A program made the translations under genes and the position numbers. Shown here piece by piece: positions 44,326 to 53,072 of a DNA stretch of 64,000 nucleotides (positions are counted from its first letter, which is position 1; every line of letters begins with the position of its first letter). Source of the DNA: JASHSH01 sp036490215 (GTDB lineage Bacteria > Pseudomonadota > Alphaproteobacteria > Rhodospirillales > Magnetospirillaceae); NCBI GenBank assembly GCA_036490215.1, contig DASXEH010000095.1, forward strand, positions 1-64,000. The letters run 5' to 3'. The notes below the pieces were generated by a model. The model was given only the letters and a program-made list of their open reading frames with translations, ran no database searches and was not told the DNA's origin.

Positions 44326-45509
44326 GGCAATAGCCGCGCCAGCACCGCGTTCAGCACGGCCATTCCCGCTTCGGTGGCGTGCAGATGATCGCCGGACCAC
44401 GCGATCATCCCGTTTTCACTCAGCACGCGTAACCCGATCGGATCGAGCGCGTCGGTTAGTGCGCGCCGGGTCTGTCGCTGAAAGCGCGGCGCCGAAATGC
44501 CGGCATCGAGCCGCAGGCCCATCATCAGCAACTCGGCCTCGTATTCCTCGGGCAGCACCACCGCTTCGTCTTCGGTGCCGTGGCCAAGCGCGGCAACCGT
44601 GTCGAGCCAGCGCGATGGGTTCTTCCATTGCCGCGTCGCGCGCATCAGCCCATCGGCATCGCGCAGCCGGCCATGGGCGCCGGGGCCGATACCCAGCCAT
44701 TCGCCGCCCTGCCAATAGAGAAGATTGTGCCGGCATTCGGCGCCGGGCTTGGCGTGGTTCGAGACTTCGTAGGCAGGAAGTCCTGCCGCCGCGCAAATCT
44801 CGCGCGTCACAGTGAACAGCGCCGCCGCGTCATCCTCGTCCGGCAGTTTAAATTCGCCACGGCGATAGGAGCCGGCGAAGCCCGTGTTCTCTTCGATGGT
44901 CAATTGGTAGACCGACAGATGCTCGGTGCCGAAGCTGAGCGCACGCGTCAACTCGGCTTCCCACGCGGCCACCGTCTGTCCGGGCCGCGCATAGATCAGA
45001 TCGAAGGAGAGGCGATCGAAATTCGCGCGCGCGATGTCCAGCGCGCGCAGCGCCTCGGTCTGGTCATGCTTGCGGCCGAGAAATTTCAGCATCGCATCGT
45101 CCAGCGCCTGCACGCCGATCGACAGACGATTGACGCCGGCGGCGCGAAAACCCTGGAACCGCTCCATATCCACCGCGCCGGGATTGGCCTCCAACGTGAT
45201 CTCGGCGTCGTCGGGCACGTGCCAGCGCTTGGCGATGTGATCGAGCAGGGCCGTGGTGATCGCGGGGTCCATCAGCGAGGGCGTGCCGCCGCCGAAGAAC
45301 ACCGAGGTCACATCGCGCGGGCCCGTGCGCGCCGCAAAGTAATCGAGTTCAGCAATCAGCGACCTGCGCCACTGGTCGTGATCGATCGACGCGGCCACAT
45401 GGCTGTTAAAGTCGCAATAGGGGCACTTCGACAGGCAGAACGGCCAGTGGATATAGATGCCGAATGGCCCGTCGATCGGCGTGGCCAACGGGTCCTTAGC
45501 CTTGCTCAT
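44322..45509 (-). CDS. hemW: Radical SAM heme chaperone HemW
   Basis: 395 residues. The radical-SAM CxxxCxxC motif is Cys25/Cys29/Cys32 in PFCLSKCPYCDF, followed by FFGGGTPSL, EANPGAVD, RLSIGVQALDD and QLTIEENTGFA; a HemN C-terminal domain ends the protein. HemW binds heme and helps deliver it to respiratory enzymes; it is often misnamed coproporphyrinogen III oxidase. I start at ATG 45509, which overlaps the upstream orphan gene by 14 bp. The frame is open far further upstream but that part is antisense or out-of-frame to the orphan gene. Confidence 0.93.
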   Translation of the reverse strand: MSKAKDPLATPIDGPFGIYIHWPFCLSKCPYCDFNSHVAASIDHDQWRRSLIAELDYFAARTGPRDVTSVFFGGGTPSLMDPAITTALLDHIAKRWHVPDDAEITLEANPGAVDMERFQGFRAAGVNRLSIGVQALDDAMLKFLGRKHDQTEALRALDIARANFDRLSFDLIYARPGQTVAAWEAELTRALSFGTEHLSVYQLTIEENTGFAGSYRRGEFKLPDEDDAAALFTVTREICAAAGLPAYEVSNHAKPGAECRHNLLYWQGGEWLGIGPGAHGRLRDADGLMRATRQWKNPSRWLDTVAALGHGTEDEAVVLPEEYEAELLMMGLRLDAGISAPRFQRQTRRALTDALDPIGLRVLSENGMIAWSGDHLHATEAGMAVLNAVLARLLP

Positions 45510-46125
45510 GCTGAGAAGAATTTGTCGGTTTGTGGGGCGGCGTTTTGAGGATGGTGCCGAAAATGATCTCGCATTGGTTCGCGATGATTCGGCTCGGCTC
45601 TTCGTTCGTCCGGATTTCGCGGCGAAAGTTGATGGCCAAAAGGGAGCGGTCAGCAAATTGTGCGCCGTATTGTTCCGCGTCGACGATAATAGTCTTTGGC
45701 TCCGAGTGCTTGGGCGGCGGTAGCGCGTCCATTGGCTTGCCGTAACGCGCCTCAGCTTCGGCGCGCATGCGATCAAACTCGTGCTTACATGAGAGTCGGT
45801 CGAAACTATGGAACTGATAATCGCCGACCTTCTTTTCGCCATCTGTTGTCTTGATCGACGTCCCGTTCTGGAGGGCCACTGCGGCCAAGATGCCGTAGCT
45901 GAATGTCGTATACTCAACCCAATTCTTGTTGCCGATCGGGACTAGCCGCCAATAGTGGTGAGCGTTGGCGTCCGGGTCGGCCGTCCGCTCCCCAAGTTTT
46001 TGCGAAACATAGTCGTCTTCGGTCATGCCGAGGCGTACATCGCCGCTACCGTATGGCAGCTCTTCCGCCTTTGCGACGATCGAACCAAGTAGAAGAAATG
46101 CTGCGCCAACAAGAAAGCTTCGCAT
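45496..46125 (-). CDS. Secreted protein of unknown function
   Basis: 209 residues. A signal peptide (MRSFLVGAAFLLLGSIVAKA) is followed by a soluble domain with GSGDVRLGMTEDDYVSQKLG, HHYWRLVPIGNKNWVEYTT and HEFDRMRAEAEARYGKP. I do not recognise a family. GC content is clearly lower than in its neighbours (about 53 percent in a sampled 60-bp line). It interrupts the common rph-rdgB-hemW order, so I infer it was inserted; it overlaps hemW by 14 bp and may now be co-transcribed with it. Confidence 0.7.
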   Translation of the reverse strand: MRSFLVGAAFLLLGSIVAKAEELPYGSGDVRLGMTEDDYVSQKLGERTADPDANAHHYWRLVPIGNKNWVEYTTFSYGILAAVALQNGTSIKTTDGEKKVGDYQFHSFDRLSCKHEFDRMRAEAEARYGKPMDALPPPKHSEPKTIIVDAEQYGAQFADRSLLAINFRREIRTNEEPSRIIANQCEIIFGTILKTPPHKPTNSSQHEQG

Positions 46126-46152
46126 TTGCTCCCCTTACCAACAGAAACCCGT

Positions 46153-46767
46153 TCACCCCTTCAGGCAGGCATCGACCAGTTTGCGGAAGGCCTGGGTGCG
46201 ATGGCTGTTCTCATTTTTCACCGCCGGGTCCATCTCGCCGCAGGTCATGTCGAAACCATCGGGCATGAACATCGGGTCGAAGCCGAAGCCGCGTGTGCCA
46301 CGTGGCGGCCAGACCAGCGTGCCGGGCCAGGCGGCCTGGAAGAATTCGATATGCCCATCGGGCCAGGCCAGCGCCAGACACGAGATGAACTGCGCGCGGC
46401 GGTTGGGATTGCTGCCCAGTTCGCGCTGCACGCGTTCCATCGCGATCATAAAATCCTTGGTCGGCCCCGCCCAGCGCGCGGAATAAATCCCCGGCGCGCC
46501 GTCAAGCCCATCCACTGCCACGCCCGAATCATCCGCCAGCGCCGGAAGCTGCGTTGCCTCGCACGCCGCGCGCGCCTTGATCTCGGCATTGGCGCGATAG
46601 GTGGTGCCGGTCTCGTCCGGTTCGGGTAGATCCAACTCGCCGGCCGAGACCACATCGATCTTGAACGGGCCTAGCAGCTCGCGCATCTCGACCAGCTTGC
46701 CGTTGTTATGCGTGGCCAGCACCAGCCGGCCTGGCTGCAGCTTGCGATGGCTCACCGGCGCGTTCAT
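46153..46767 (-). CDS. rdgB: dITP/XTP pyrophosphatase (RdgB/HAM1)
   Basis: 204 residues with the family blocks LATHNNGKLVEM, ADDSGVAVDGLDGAPGIYSARWAG and GTRGFGFDPMFMPDG. It hydrolyses non-canonical purine nucleoside triphosphates such as dITP and XTP to keep them out of DNA and RNA. It follows rph by 10 bp on the same strand, the usual pair. Confidence 0.95.
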   Translation of the reverse strand: MNAPVSHRKLQPGRLVLATHNNGKLVEMRELLGPFKIDVVSAGELDLPEPDETGTTYRANAEIKARAACEATQLPALADDSGVAVDGLDGAPGIYSARWAGPTKDFMIAMERVQRELGSNPNRRAQFISCLALAWPDGHIEFFQAAWPGTLVWPPRGTRGFGFDPMFMPDGFDMTCGEMDPAVKNENSHRTQAFRKLVDACLKG

Positions 46768-46777
46768 CGACCCCTCT

Positions 46778-47494
46778 TCATCGACCGAGGGCCTTGCGCT
46801 GATGCGTGAACAATTCCGTCGTGCCCAGGCGCGCGAGACCGAGCAGCGCCATGAATTGCTGCTCCGAGAACGGATCTTTCTCGGCGGTGCCTTGCACTTC
46901 GACGATGCCGCCGGCGGCGGTCAGCACGAAATTGGCATCCGCCTGGCAGTTCGAGTCCTCGGCATAGTCGAGATCGAGCACGGCCGTACCTTCGAACAGC
47001 CCCGCCGAGATCGCGGCTACCTGGCCGACCAGCGGCGATGCGCCGATCAGCCCATCCTTCACCAACTTCTCGAAGGCCAGCGCGAGGGCCACATAAGAGC
47101 CGGTGATCGCCGCGGTGCGTGTGCCGCCATCGGCCTGGATCACGTCGCAGTCGATCTTCACCTGGCGCTCGCCCATCTTGTCGAGATTGGTCACGGCGCG
47201 CAGGCTGCGGCCGATCAGGCGTTGGATTTCCTGCGTACGCCCAGATTGCTTGCCCTTCGCCGCTTCGCGGTCGGTGCGGGTATGGGTCGAACGCGGCAGC
47301 ATCCCGTATTCGGCCGTCACCCAGCCTTTGCCGGTGTTGCGCAGAAACGGCGGCACACGTTCGTCCAGCGACGCGGTGCACAGCACCTTGGTATCGCCGA
47401 AGGAAACGAGGCACGAGCCTTCGGCGTATTTGTTGGCGCCGGGTTCGAGGGTGACGGTGCGGAGTTGGTTCGGCGCGCGGCCCGAGGGGCGCAT
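46778..47494 (-). CDS. rph: Ribonuclease PH
   Basis: 238 residues, the standard length. Key blocks are RPSGRAPNQLRTVTLEPG, GSCLVSFGDTKVLCTAS, RNTGKGWVTAEYGMLPRSTHTR and CDVIQADGGTRTAAITG. It trims tRNA 3' ends by phosphorolysis. I start at ATG 47494 with AGGA 5-6 nt upstream; ATG 47506 is an alternative. First gene of the rph-rdgB-(orphan)-hemW series. Confidence 0.96.
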   Translation of the reverse strand: MRPSGRAPNQLRTVTLEPGANKYAEGSCLVSFGDTKVLCTASLDERVPPFLRNTGKGWVTAEYGMLPRSTHTRTDREAAKGKQSGRTQEIQRLIGRSLRAVTNLDKMGERQVKIDCDVIQADGGTRTAAITGSYVALALAFEKLVKDGLIGASPLVGQVAAISAGLFEGTAVLDLDYAEDSNCQADANFVLTAAGGIVEVQGTAEKDPFSEQQFMALLGLARLGTTELFTHQRKALGR

Positions 47495-47593
47495 GATATC
47501 CTGCATTCTGGTTCGAAAGGCGGGCCAAGCTAGCGCCCCGCCCCACATCCGGCAACCACTATGGATGCGCACCAGGGCGGTCTAAGATAATCC

Positions 47594-48433
47594 ATGCAAA
47601 CCGGACAATTCAGCCGCACGGCCCTGGGCGCCGCCGGACATCGCGCCGTCCATCAGGTGCTGGAGCAGGGCGTGATCTTTGCCGATCCGCTGGCCGTGCC
47701 GATCCTGGGCGATGATTTCGCTGAACAGCTGGACGATGCGCGTGCCATGCCGGCAAAGCGCGGGCTGCGCCTGTTCGTCGCGCTGCGTGCGCGTTTCGCC
47801 GAGGATGCGTTGGCGCGCGCGGTGGAGGCCGGCACCGGCCAGCTGGTGGTGCTGGGCGCGGGGCTCGACACCTATGCCTATCGTGGTGCGTGCCGGGATC
47901 GGCTGCGCATTTTCGAGGTCGACTATCCCGCCACTCAAGAGTGGAAGCGGGCGCGGCTGGCCGCGGCTTCGATCCCGCTTCCGCCCCAGCTCACTTTCGC
48001 GCCGGTCGATTTCGAGCGCGAGACCCTGGCCGAGGGACTGGCCGCCGCTGGTTTCGATGCCACCCGCCCCAGTTTTTTCATCTGGTTGGGCGTCGTACCC
48101 TATCTGACCGAGGCGGCCGTCTTCGCCACTTTGGGCTATGTCGCCGCGTTGCCCGGCGGGGCCGAGATCGTCTTCGATTGCCCGCAGCCCGAACATATGG
48201 TCGCCGATCTTGGAGCGCGCGCCTTCCGTGCCGAACTCGCCCGGCGGGTCGGGGCATTGGGCGAGCCGCTTCTCAGCCGCTTCGCACCCGAAGATATGCG
48301 GGCCAGGCTGGCGGCGGCGGGGTTCGGCATGGTTGAAATGCTGGGGCCCGAGGACAGCAGCGCGATGATCCTGCCTGTCCTGGGTGCGCCCTGGCATGGC
48401 GTGCCGCATCTGGTGCGGGCATCTACCCGTTGA
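47594..48433 (+). CDS. Class I SAM methyltransferase, LCM/PPM2 type
   Basis: 279 residues of the leucine-carboxyl-methyltransferase-like group often annotated TIGR00027: a motif I of LGAGLDTYAYR, then EVDYPATQEWKRARL and FIWLGVVPYLTEAAV. These proteins probably O-methylate small acids or lipids; in some actinobacteria they act on polyketides. The substrate here is unknown. It lies between the divergent rph and hrcA, about 100 bp from each, and looks like an insertion into that conserved neighbourhood. Confidence 0.85.
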   Translation: MQTGQFSRTALGAAGHRAVHQVLEQGVIFADPLAVPILGDDFAEQLDDARAMPAKRGLRLFVALRARFAEDALARAVEAGTGQLVVLGAGLDTYAYRGACRDRLRIFEVDYPATQEWKRARLAAASIPLPPQLTFAPVDFERETLAEGLAAAGFDATRPSFFIWLGVVPYLTEAAVFATLGYVAALPGGAEIVFDCPQPEHMVADLGARAFRAELARRVGALGEPLLSRFAPEDMRARLAAAGFGMVEMLGPEDSSAMILPVLGAPWHGVPHLVRASTR

Positions 48434-48453
48434 ATCGGCCCGATTGAGGGGGG

Positions 48454-48491
48454 TGAGGCCGCATTGACGCCCCGCATTGGCCTCATTAAAT
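48454..48491 (+). promoter_or_regulatory. Candidate hrcA promoter overlapped by an inverted repeat
   Basis: TTGACG (48464-48469) and TTAAAT (48486-48491) are 16 bp apart, 37 bp before the hrcA ATG. The arms TGAGGCC (48454-48460) and GGCCTCA (48479-48485) flank the spacer. No CIRCE element is seen here. Confidence 0.4.
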
Positions 48492-48528
48492 ATCCGGTGA
48501 CACATCCGATTCCCGTCTAAAATTAGAT

Positions 48529-49620
48529 ATGGCACGCAACAAGACCATTATCGACCTATCGGCCAGCCGCCGTCCCAGCTCGTCCCCCGTGATCGAGCTG
48601 TCGGAACGGTCGCGCGAAGTTTTCCGCCAGATCGTCGACGCCTATGTCGAAACCGGCGAGCCGGTCGGGTCGCGCACCCTGTCGCGGCGCCTGCCGGCTG
48701 CGTTGTCGCCGGCCACCATCCGCAATGTGATGGCCGATCTGGAAGATGTCGGCCTGCTCTATGCGCCGCACACCTCGGCCGGCCGGTTGCCCACCGAGGC
48801 GGGTATGCGGCTGTTCGTCAGCGGCCTGCTCGAAGTGGGCGCTTTGGCCACCAGCGAACGCGAGCAGATCGACGGCGAATGCCGGGCGGCGGGCAAGAGC
48901 GTCGAGCAGGTGCTCGAACAGGCGATCTCGACGCTCTCCGGACTCTCGCGCTGCGCCGGCATGGTGCTGGCGCCGAAAGCCCAGCGCGCGTTGAAGCATA
49001 TCGAATTCGTGCCGCTCGCACCGGGCCGCGCCCTGGTGGTGCTGGTCAGCGGCGACGGGCTGGTCGAAAACCGTGTCATGGAATTGCCGGCCGATGTGCC
49101 GCAGTCGGTTCTGATCGAAGCCAGCAACTTCCTCAATGCGCGGCTCGCCGGACGTACTTTGGAAGAGGCGCGCGAGCGGATTTTGACCGAGCTGGAAAGC
49201 CAGCGCGGGCAATTGAATTTGCTCACCAAGAAAGTGGTCGAAGCCGGCCTGGCCACTTGGACCGGCAACGAGCGCGATGGCCAGTTCATCGTGCGCGGCC
49301 AGTCGCATCTGCTCGACGATGTGACGGCGCTCGACGATCTCGAACGCATCCGCTCGCTGTTCGAAGCGCTGGAAACCAAAGAGACCATGCTGCGTCTGCT
49401 CGACCTCACCAATTCGGCCGAGGGCGTGCAGATCTTCATCGGCGCCGAGAACGCCTTGTTCAGCCAGTCGGGCTGTTCGCTGGTGGTGGCGCCCTATCAC
49501 AATGCCGAAGAACAGATCGTCGGCGCCATCGGCGTCATCGGTCCAACCCGCATCAACTATGCCCGCATCATCCCGCTGGTCGACTACACGGCGAAGATGG
49601 TCGGGCGCATCATCGGATAG
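48529..49620 (+). CDS. hrcA: Heat-inducible transcription repressor HrcA
   Basis: 363 residues. The N-terminal winged helix has YVETGEPVGSRTLSRRLP and SPATIRNVMADLEDVGLL; then TSAGRLPTEAGMRLFV, and the C-terminal GAF-like domain with FIGAENALFSQSGCSLVVAPY and GVIGPTRINYARIIPLVDY. HrcA binds CIRCE sites, usually upstream of groESL, and needs GroEL for activity. It is followed after 5 bp by grpE, the normal pair. Confidence 0.95.
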   Translation: MARNKTIIDLSASRRPSSSPVIELSERSREVFRQIVDAYVETGEPVGSRTLSRRLPAALSPATIRNVMADLEDVGLLYAPHTSAGRLPTEAGMRLFVSGLLEVGALATSEREQIDGECRAAGKSVEQVLEQAISTLSGLSRCAGMVLAPKAQRALKHIEFVPLAPGRALVVLVSGDGLVENRVMELPADVPQSVLIEASNFLNARLAGRTLEEARERILTELESQRGQLNLLTKKVVEAGLATWTGNERDGQFIVRGQSHLLDDVTALDDLERIRSLFEALETKETMLRLLDLTNSAEGVQIFIGAENALFSQSGCSLVVAPYHNAEEQIVGAIGVIGPTRINYARIIPLVDYTAKMVGRIIG

Positions 49621-49625
49621 AAAAT

Positions 49626-50237
49626 ATGAGCGACGAGACTTTCGAGCCCTCGACCTTCGCCGGGGGCGCCGGACAGCAATCGCCGGGCGCTGCGCCGACG
49701 GGCGAAGGTGCTCTCGATGCGGCCACGCAGATCGCCGCGCTCAAGGAAGAGTCCGCCAAGTTCAAAGACCAAGCGTTGCGCGCGCTGGCCGAGACCGAGA
49801 ATGTCCGTCGTCGCCTCGAGCAGCAGGCCGAGGAACGCGGCCGCTATGCCGTCTCGGGTTTCGCCAAGGAGATGCTGAGCGTGGCCGACAATCTGCGCCG
49901 CGCCATCGAGAACATCCCGGCCGACAAGCTGGCCGCCGATGAACTCGCCAAGAAGCTGGCCGAAGGCGTGGAACTGACCGAACGGGGCTTGCTTTCGGCG
50001 CTCGAACGGTTCGGCATCAAGCGCATCGCCGCGATGGGCCAGAAATTCGATCCGCATCTTCATCAGGCGATGATGGAGGTCGAGACCGACTCGGCAGCGC
50101 CCGGCATCGTGGTGCATGAGATGCAGGCGGGCTACACGATCCATGACCGCTTGCTGCGCCCGGCCTTGGTCGGCATTGCCAAAAGCGGCACCGCCAGCAT
50201 CCAACCCGGCGACGCCGGCGTCGACACGAAGGCGTGA
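49626..50237 (+). CDS. grpE: Nucleotide exchange factor GrpE
   Basis: 203 residues: a disordered N-terminus, a long helix (about 35-90, with ALAETENVRRRLEQQAEERGRYA in part ENVRRRLEQQAEE), and the C-terminal beta domain with FGIKRIAAMGQKFDPHLHQAM and VHEMQAGYTIHDRLLRPALV. It stimulates ADP release from DnaK. Start ATG at 49626, 5 bp after the hrcA stop; the same frame is open upstream across hrcA but that part is not translated. Followed by a palindromic repeat. Confidence 0.95.
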   Translation: MSDETFEPSTFAGGAGQQSPGAAPTGEGALDAATQIAALKEESAKFKDQALRALAETENVRRRLEQQAEERGRYAVSGFAKEMLSVADNLRRAIENIPADKLAADELAKKLAEGVELTERGLLSALERFGIKRIAAMGQKFDPHLHQAMMEVETDSAAPGIVVHEMQAGYTIHDRLLRPALVGIAKSGTASIQPGDAGVDTKA

Positions 50238-50331
50238 TCGTTTTTCCGTCATGGGCGGATTTGATCCACGGCTGTCCGGTTTAGATTTCGCTGCAACGCC
50301 TGCGAGCCTTGCAAGACGCCGCCCCTCTTAA

Positions 50332-50430
50332 TCGTCATGCCCGGGCCGGCCGAAGGCCGAGTCCCGGGTATCCACGCCTTTCTCGCGACCCCAAAGACGT
50401 GGATGACCGGCACGGAGGCCGGTCATGACG
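50332..50430. repeat. Palindromic repeat pair, GTCATGCCCGG family, after grpE
   Basis: CGTCATGCCCGGG...CCGGGTATCCACG faces AAAGACGTGGATGACCGG...CCGGTCATGACG. A further half-unit (CCGGCCATGACG) is found at 50499-50510. Apart from these, I see nothing in 50238-50519. Confidence 0.78.
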
Positions 50431-50519
50431 ACTCTTGGGAGTCTTGGTGTCCACCCAATTCAGTCGGATTCGCTCGACCGGAGAGCCGCGAGCTTGCCCC
50501 GGCCATGACGCATTAAAAT

Positions 50520-51050
50520 CTACTGAGCGCTTCGACTCTCGATCGAGCATAACTGGCCCGAATCGAAGTCCTGCCGTTCGTTCCACAGGATCGCGTGATC
50601 GGCCGTCGCCAGGTCGTGATAGCCGTTCTCGATGGTCGGCAAAATCGATAGGGGCGCGACATCCGGCGTGGGCAGAGCAGTCTCGCAGATCAGCTCATAG
50701 CCTTTCGGCGTCTTGCGGAAGATGTCGCCCAGGCATCCATTCGCTTCGCACCAATCCGGATTGTCGACCACCACGATCAGGACCGACCGGTCGGCGTCGC
50801 CGATCGGCGCATCGGCCGCATAGGCATGGTCATGGACGATCTCGGCCCAGTTGATTTCGCTGCGCAGGCGCTTCGCAAAGCTCCAATTCACCGGATGCGG
50901 GTGGCGCTTATAGAAGAAGCGGGCGGCGAAACTCGCGATCCCCTCATCGTCGATGCGATGAAGCGCGATCGTCCCGGCGACATCGTCGGCGCGCGACAGG
51001 CCCACGCTTGCGATGACGAAGACCAGAGTCAGGATCGCGGCGCGGATCAT
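50520..51050 (-). CDS. Secreted protein of unknown function, coupled to thpR
   Basis: About 176 residues. A signal peptide (IRAAILTLVFVIASVGLSRA) leads to a soluble domain with HRIDDEGIASFAARFFYKRHPHP, VLIVVVDNPDWCEANGCLGDIFR and three or four cysteines that may form disulfides. I do not recognise a family. I start at ATG 51050, which overlaps the thpR stop by 4 bp; an open frame continues upstream within thpR. Last gene of a tesA-thpR-orphan series. Confidence 0.68.
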   Translation of the reverse strand: MIRAAILTLVFVIASVGLSRADDVAGTIALHRIDDEGIASFAARFFYKRHPHPVNWSFAKRLRSEINWAEIVHDHAYAADAPIGDADRSVLIVVVDNPDWCEANGCLGDIFRKTPKGYELICETALPTPDVAPLSILPTIENGYHDLATADHAILWNERQDFDSGQLCSIESRSAQ

Positions 51051-51583
51051 GGGCTCAGCGGATAGTCGGCTTCGGCGGTATAGACCGGATCGCCCGCGCC
51101 GAGTTGGCTTGAGAAGAGCGTGAAATACTCCACCGTCCATTCGTCGTGCAGCAGCGCGCTGGAGGATAAGAAGTCGTGCAGACGCGAAGCCGGCGTGTCG
51201 CGCAGTTTCGCCAGCGTGATATGCGGCGTGAACTTCCGGCCTTCGGGTTCCTGTCCCGCGCGCACCAGCACCGATTCGATCTTGTTCTGCAAACGGCTCA
51301 GCGCGTCGGTCTTCTCGACGCTGGCATAGAAGGTGTGTGGCCGATGGCCGGTCTCGAAGATGCCGGTGCCGGTGATCGTCAAGGGGAAGGGCGCGGCGTG
51401 AATGCCGCTCAGCGCGTCATGCAGATCATTGGCCACGTCTTCGTCCACCTCGCCGATGAAGCGCAGCGTGAGATGCAGATTGTCCTCGGGCACCCAATGC
51501 ATGCCGGGCAAGCCGACACCCACGGCGGCAAGACGGTCGCGCAAATCTTCAGGCAAGTCCAAGCCGACGAAGAGGCGGATCAT
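51047..51583 (-). CDS. thpR: RNA 2',3'-cyclic phosphodiesterase
   Basis: 178 residues of the 2H phosphoesterase superfamily. The two catalytic HxTx motifs are in NLHLTLRFIGEV and FTPHITLAKL; the N-terminus MIRLFVGLDLPEDLRDRL is characteristic of ThpR/LigT. It opens 2',3'-cyclic phosphates on RNA ends. It begins 3 bp after the esterase stop, so it is translated with it. Confidence 0.93.
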   Translation of the reverse strand: MIRLFVGLDLPEDLRDRLAAVGVGLPGMHWVPEDNLHLTLRFIGEVDEDVANDLHDALSGIHAAPFPLTITGTGIFETGHRPHTFYASVEKTDALSRLQNKIESVLVRAGQEPEGRKFTPHITLAKLRDTPASRLHDFLSSSALLHDEWTVEYFTLFSSQLGAGDPVYTAEADYPLSP

Positions 51584-51586
51584 GGA

Positions 51587-52225
51587 TCACCTTTGCGCCT
51601 GGGCATTGGGCGCGCCGATACGCTTCTCGACACTGGGCAGGATGGCTTGAACGATCAGGGCCACGCCCTCTTTGCCCGGATGCAGCCCATCGCCCTGGAA
51701 CATCTCGGGGTGCTTCACCACCGCGTCGAGGAAGAAGGGATACAGCTGCACATCGGGATGCGTGGCGATCAGGCGGGCATAGATGCCGTCGAATTGCTTG
51801 GCATAGTCGGCACCCAGATTGCGTTGGGCATACATGCCGGCCAGCAGCACCTTGATGTGCTTCTCGGCCATCGCATTCAGGATGAAGTCGAGATTGGCAT
51901 AAGCCTGTTCTGGGTCGAGCCCGCGCAGCATGTCGTTGGCGCCCAACTCGACGATGGCATAGTCAAACGGCGCGCCCAGCGTCCAGGCGATGCGCGCCCG
52001 CCCATCGGCGGTGGTATCGCCGGAGACGCCGGCATTGGTCACCGTGACCTGATAGCCGGCTTTGTTCAGCGCTTGTTCCAGCTGCACCGGAAACGCGTCT
52101 TCGGGCGGCAGGCCGTAACCGGCGGTCAGGCTATCGCCGAACGCTAGAATGCGAAGGGACTCGGCAGCCAAAGCGGGCCTCGCGAGGAAGAGAAGGGCGA
52201 GGATCGGCAGCGCCCAGCGATACAT
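51587..52225 (-). CDS. tesA: Periplasmic arylesterase/lysophospholipase of the TesA SGNH family
   Basis: About 212 residues. A signal peptide (WALPILALLFLARPALA) is followed by the SGNH blocks FGDSLTAGYGL (nucleophile Ser), GVSGDTT, ELGANDML and GDGLHPGKEG (catalytic Asp/His). Such enzymes hydrolyse acyl esters in the periplasm. I favour ATG 52225 because GAGG lies 9 nt upstream; ATG 52240 is also in frame. It is divergent from an ABC exporter, the arrangement known for tesA and ybbA-ybbP in proteobacteria. Confidence 0.9.
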   Translation of the reverse strand: MYRWALPILALLFLARPALAAESLRILAFGDSLTAGYGLPPEDAFPVQLEQALNKAGYQVTVTNAGVSGDTTADGRARIAWTLGAPFDYAIVELGANDMLRGLDPEQAYANLDFILNAMAEKHIKVLLAGMYAQRNLGADYAKQFDGIYARLIATHPDVQLYPFFLDAVVKHPEMFQGDGLHPGKEGVALIVQAILPSVEKRIGAPNAQAQR

Positions 52226-52361
52226 GATAAGCGACCTCATGTCCGAAAAGGTGGCGTGGCCGGGGCGTTCGGTCAACAGGGGCCAGAACAGGGACCAGAA
52301 CAGGGGGTAGAAAGCTTTTCGATTTCCCCTTATCTCAAAGGGACACCTTCCTCGGGGCCCT

Positions 52362-53072
52362 GTGACCGCGCCTTCCCCCATCGTCCGTCTTGAACAGGTT
52401 CATCTGGCGCTGACCAGCGCCGCCGGGCTGGTGCCGATTCTGAAGGGCGTCGATCTCACTTTAGACGCGGGCGAGGCGGTCGGACTGGTCGGCCCCTCGG
52501 GTTCGGGCAAGTCGACCCTGATGATGGTGGTCGCCGGACTCGAACGCGCGTCGTCGGGCAAAGTGGTCGTTGCCGACACAGAATTGACGCCGCTCGATGA
52601 GGATCGTCTGGCCGCATTTCGCCGCCAGCATGTCGGCATCGTCTTTCAATCCTTTCATCTGATCCCGACCATGACGGCGCTCGAAAACGTGGCCGTGCCG
52701 TTGGAACTGGCCGGACGCAGCGATGCTCTGTCCGAAGCGCGGCGCATGCTCGATGCGGTGGGCCTGGGTGCGCGGGTGGCGCATTATCCCGGCCAGCTTT
52801 CGGGTGGTGAGCAGCAGCGCGTGGCGCTGGCCCGCGCCTTCGTCGCCCGGCCGCGCCTTCTCTTGGCCGACGAGCCCACCGGCAATCTCGACCGCGCCAC
52901 CGGCGATGCGGTGATCGAATTGCTGTTCGCGCTGAACGCCGATTCCGGCACCACGCTGATGCTGATCACCCATGATCCCGTCATCGCCGCGCGCTGCGGC
53001 CGCACTTTACGCATGCAGGATGGCCGCATAGAAGATGGACGTGTGGCCACAGTGAATGGCGCCGGACAATGA
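52362..53072 (+). CDS. ABC transporter ATP-binding protein (YbbA-like)
   Basis: 236 residues with Walker A GPSGSGKST, Q-loop VFQSFHLIPTM, signature LSGGEQQRVALARA and Walker B LLLADEPTGNLD, typical of the LolD/MacB/YbbA group. It powers the permease that starts within its last four bases (ATGA). The start is GTG at 52362. With the divergent TesA-type esterase it probably forms a system for acyl compounds or lysophospholipids in the envelope. Confidence 0.93.
   Translation: MTAPSPIVRLEQVHLALTSAAGLVPILKGVDLTLDAGEAVGLVGPSGSGKSTLMMVVAGLERASSGKVVVADTELTPLDEDRLAAFRRQHVGIVFQSFHLIPTMTALENVAVPLELAGRSDALSEARRMLDAVGLGARVAHYPGQLSGGEQQRVALARAFVARPRLLLADEPTGNLDRATGDAVIELLFALNADSGTTLMLITHDPVIAARCGRTLRMQDGRIEDGRVATVNGAGQ

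Noticed and set aside
45510..45917. N-terminal extension of HemW by about 136 residues
   Set aside because: It runs through the secreted orphan gene in another frame and has no resemblance to HemW; the radical SAM motif sits at the usual distance from ATG 45509.
48434..48528. CIRCE element upstream of hrcA
   Set aside because: No TTAGCACTC-N9-GAGTGCTAA-like dyad is present; only a TGAGGCC/GGCCTCA repeat is seen.
48879..49625. Upstream extension of the grpE frame through hrcA
   Set aside because: Out-of-frame with a clear hrcA; GrpE has a normal length from ATG 49626.
52270..52310. Direct repeat CCAGAACAGGG before the ABC exporter gene
   Set aside because: Only two short adjacent copies with no dyad symmetry; too little to call an operator.
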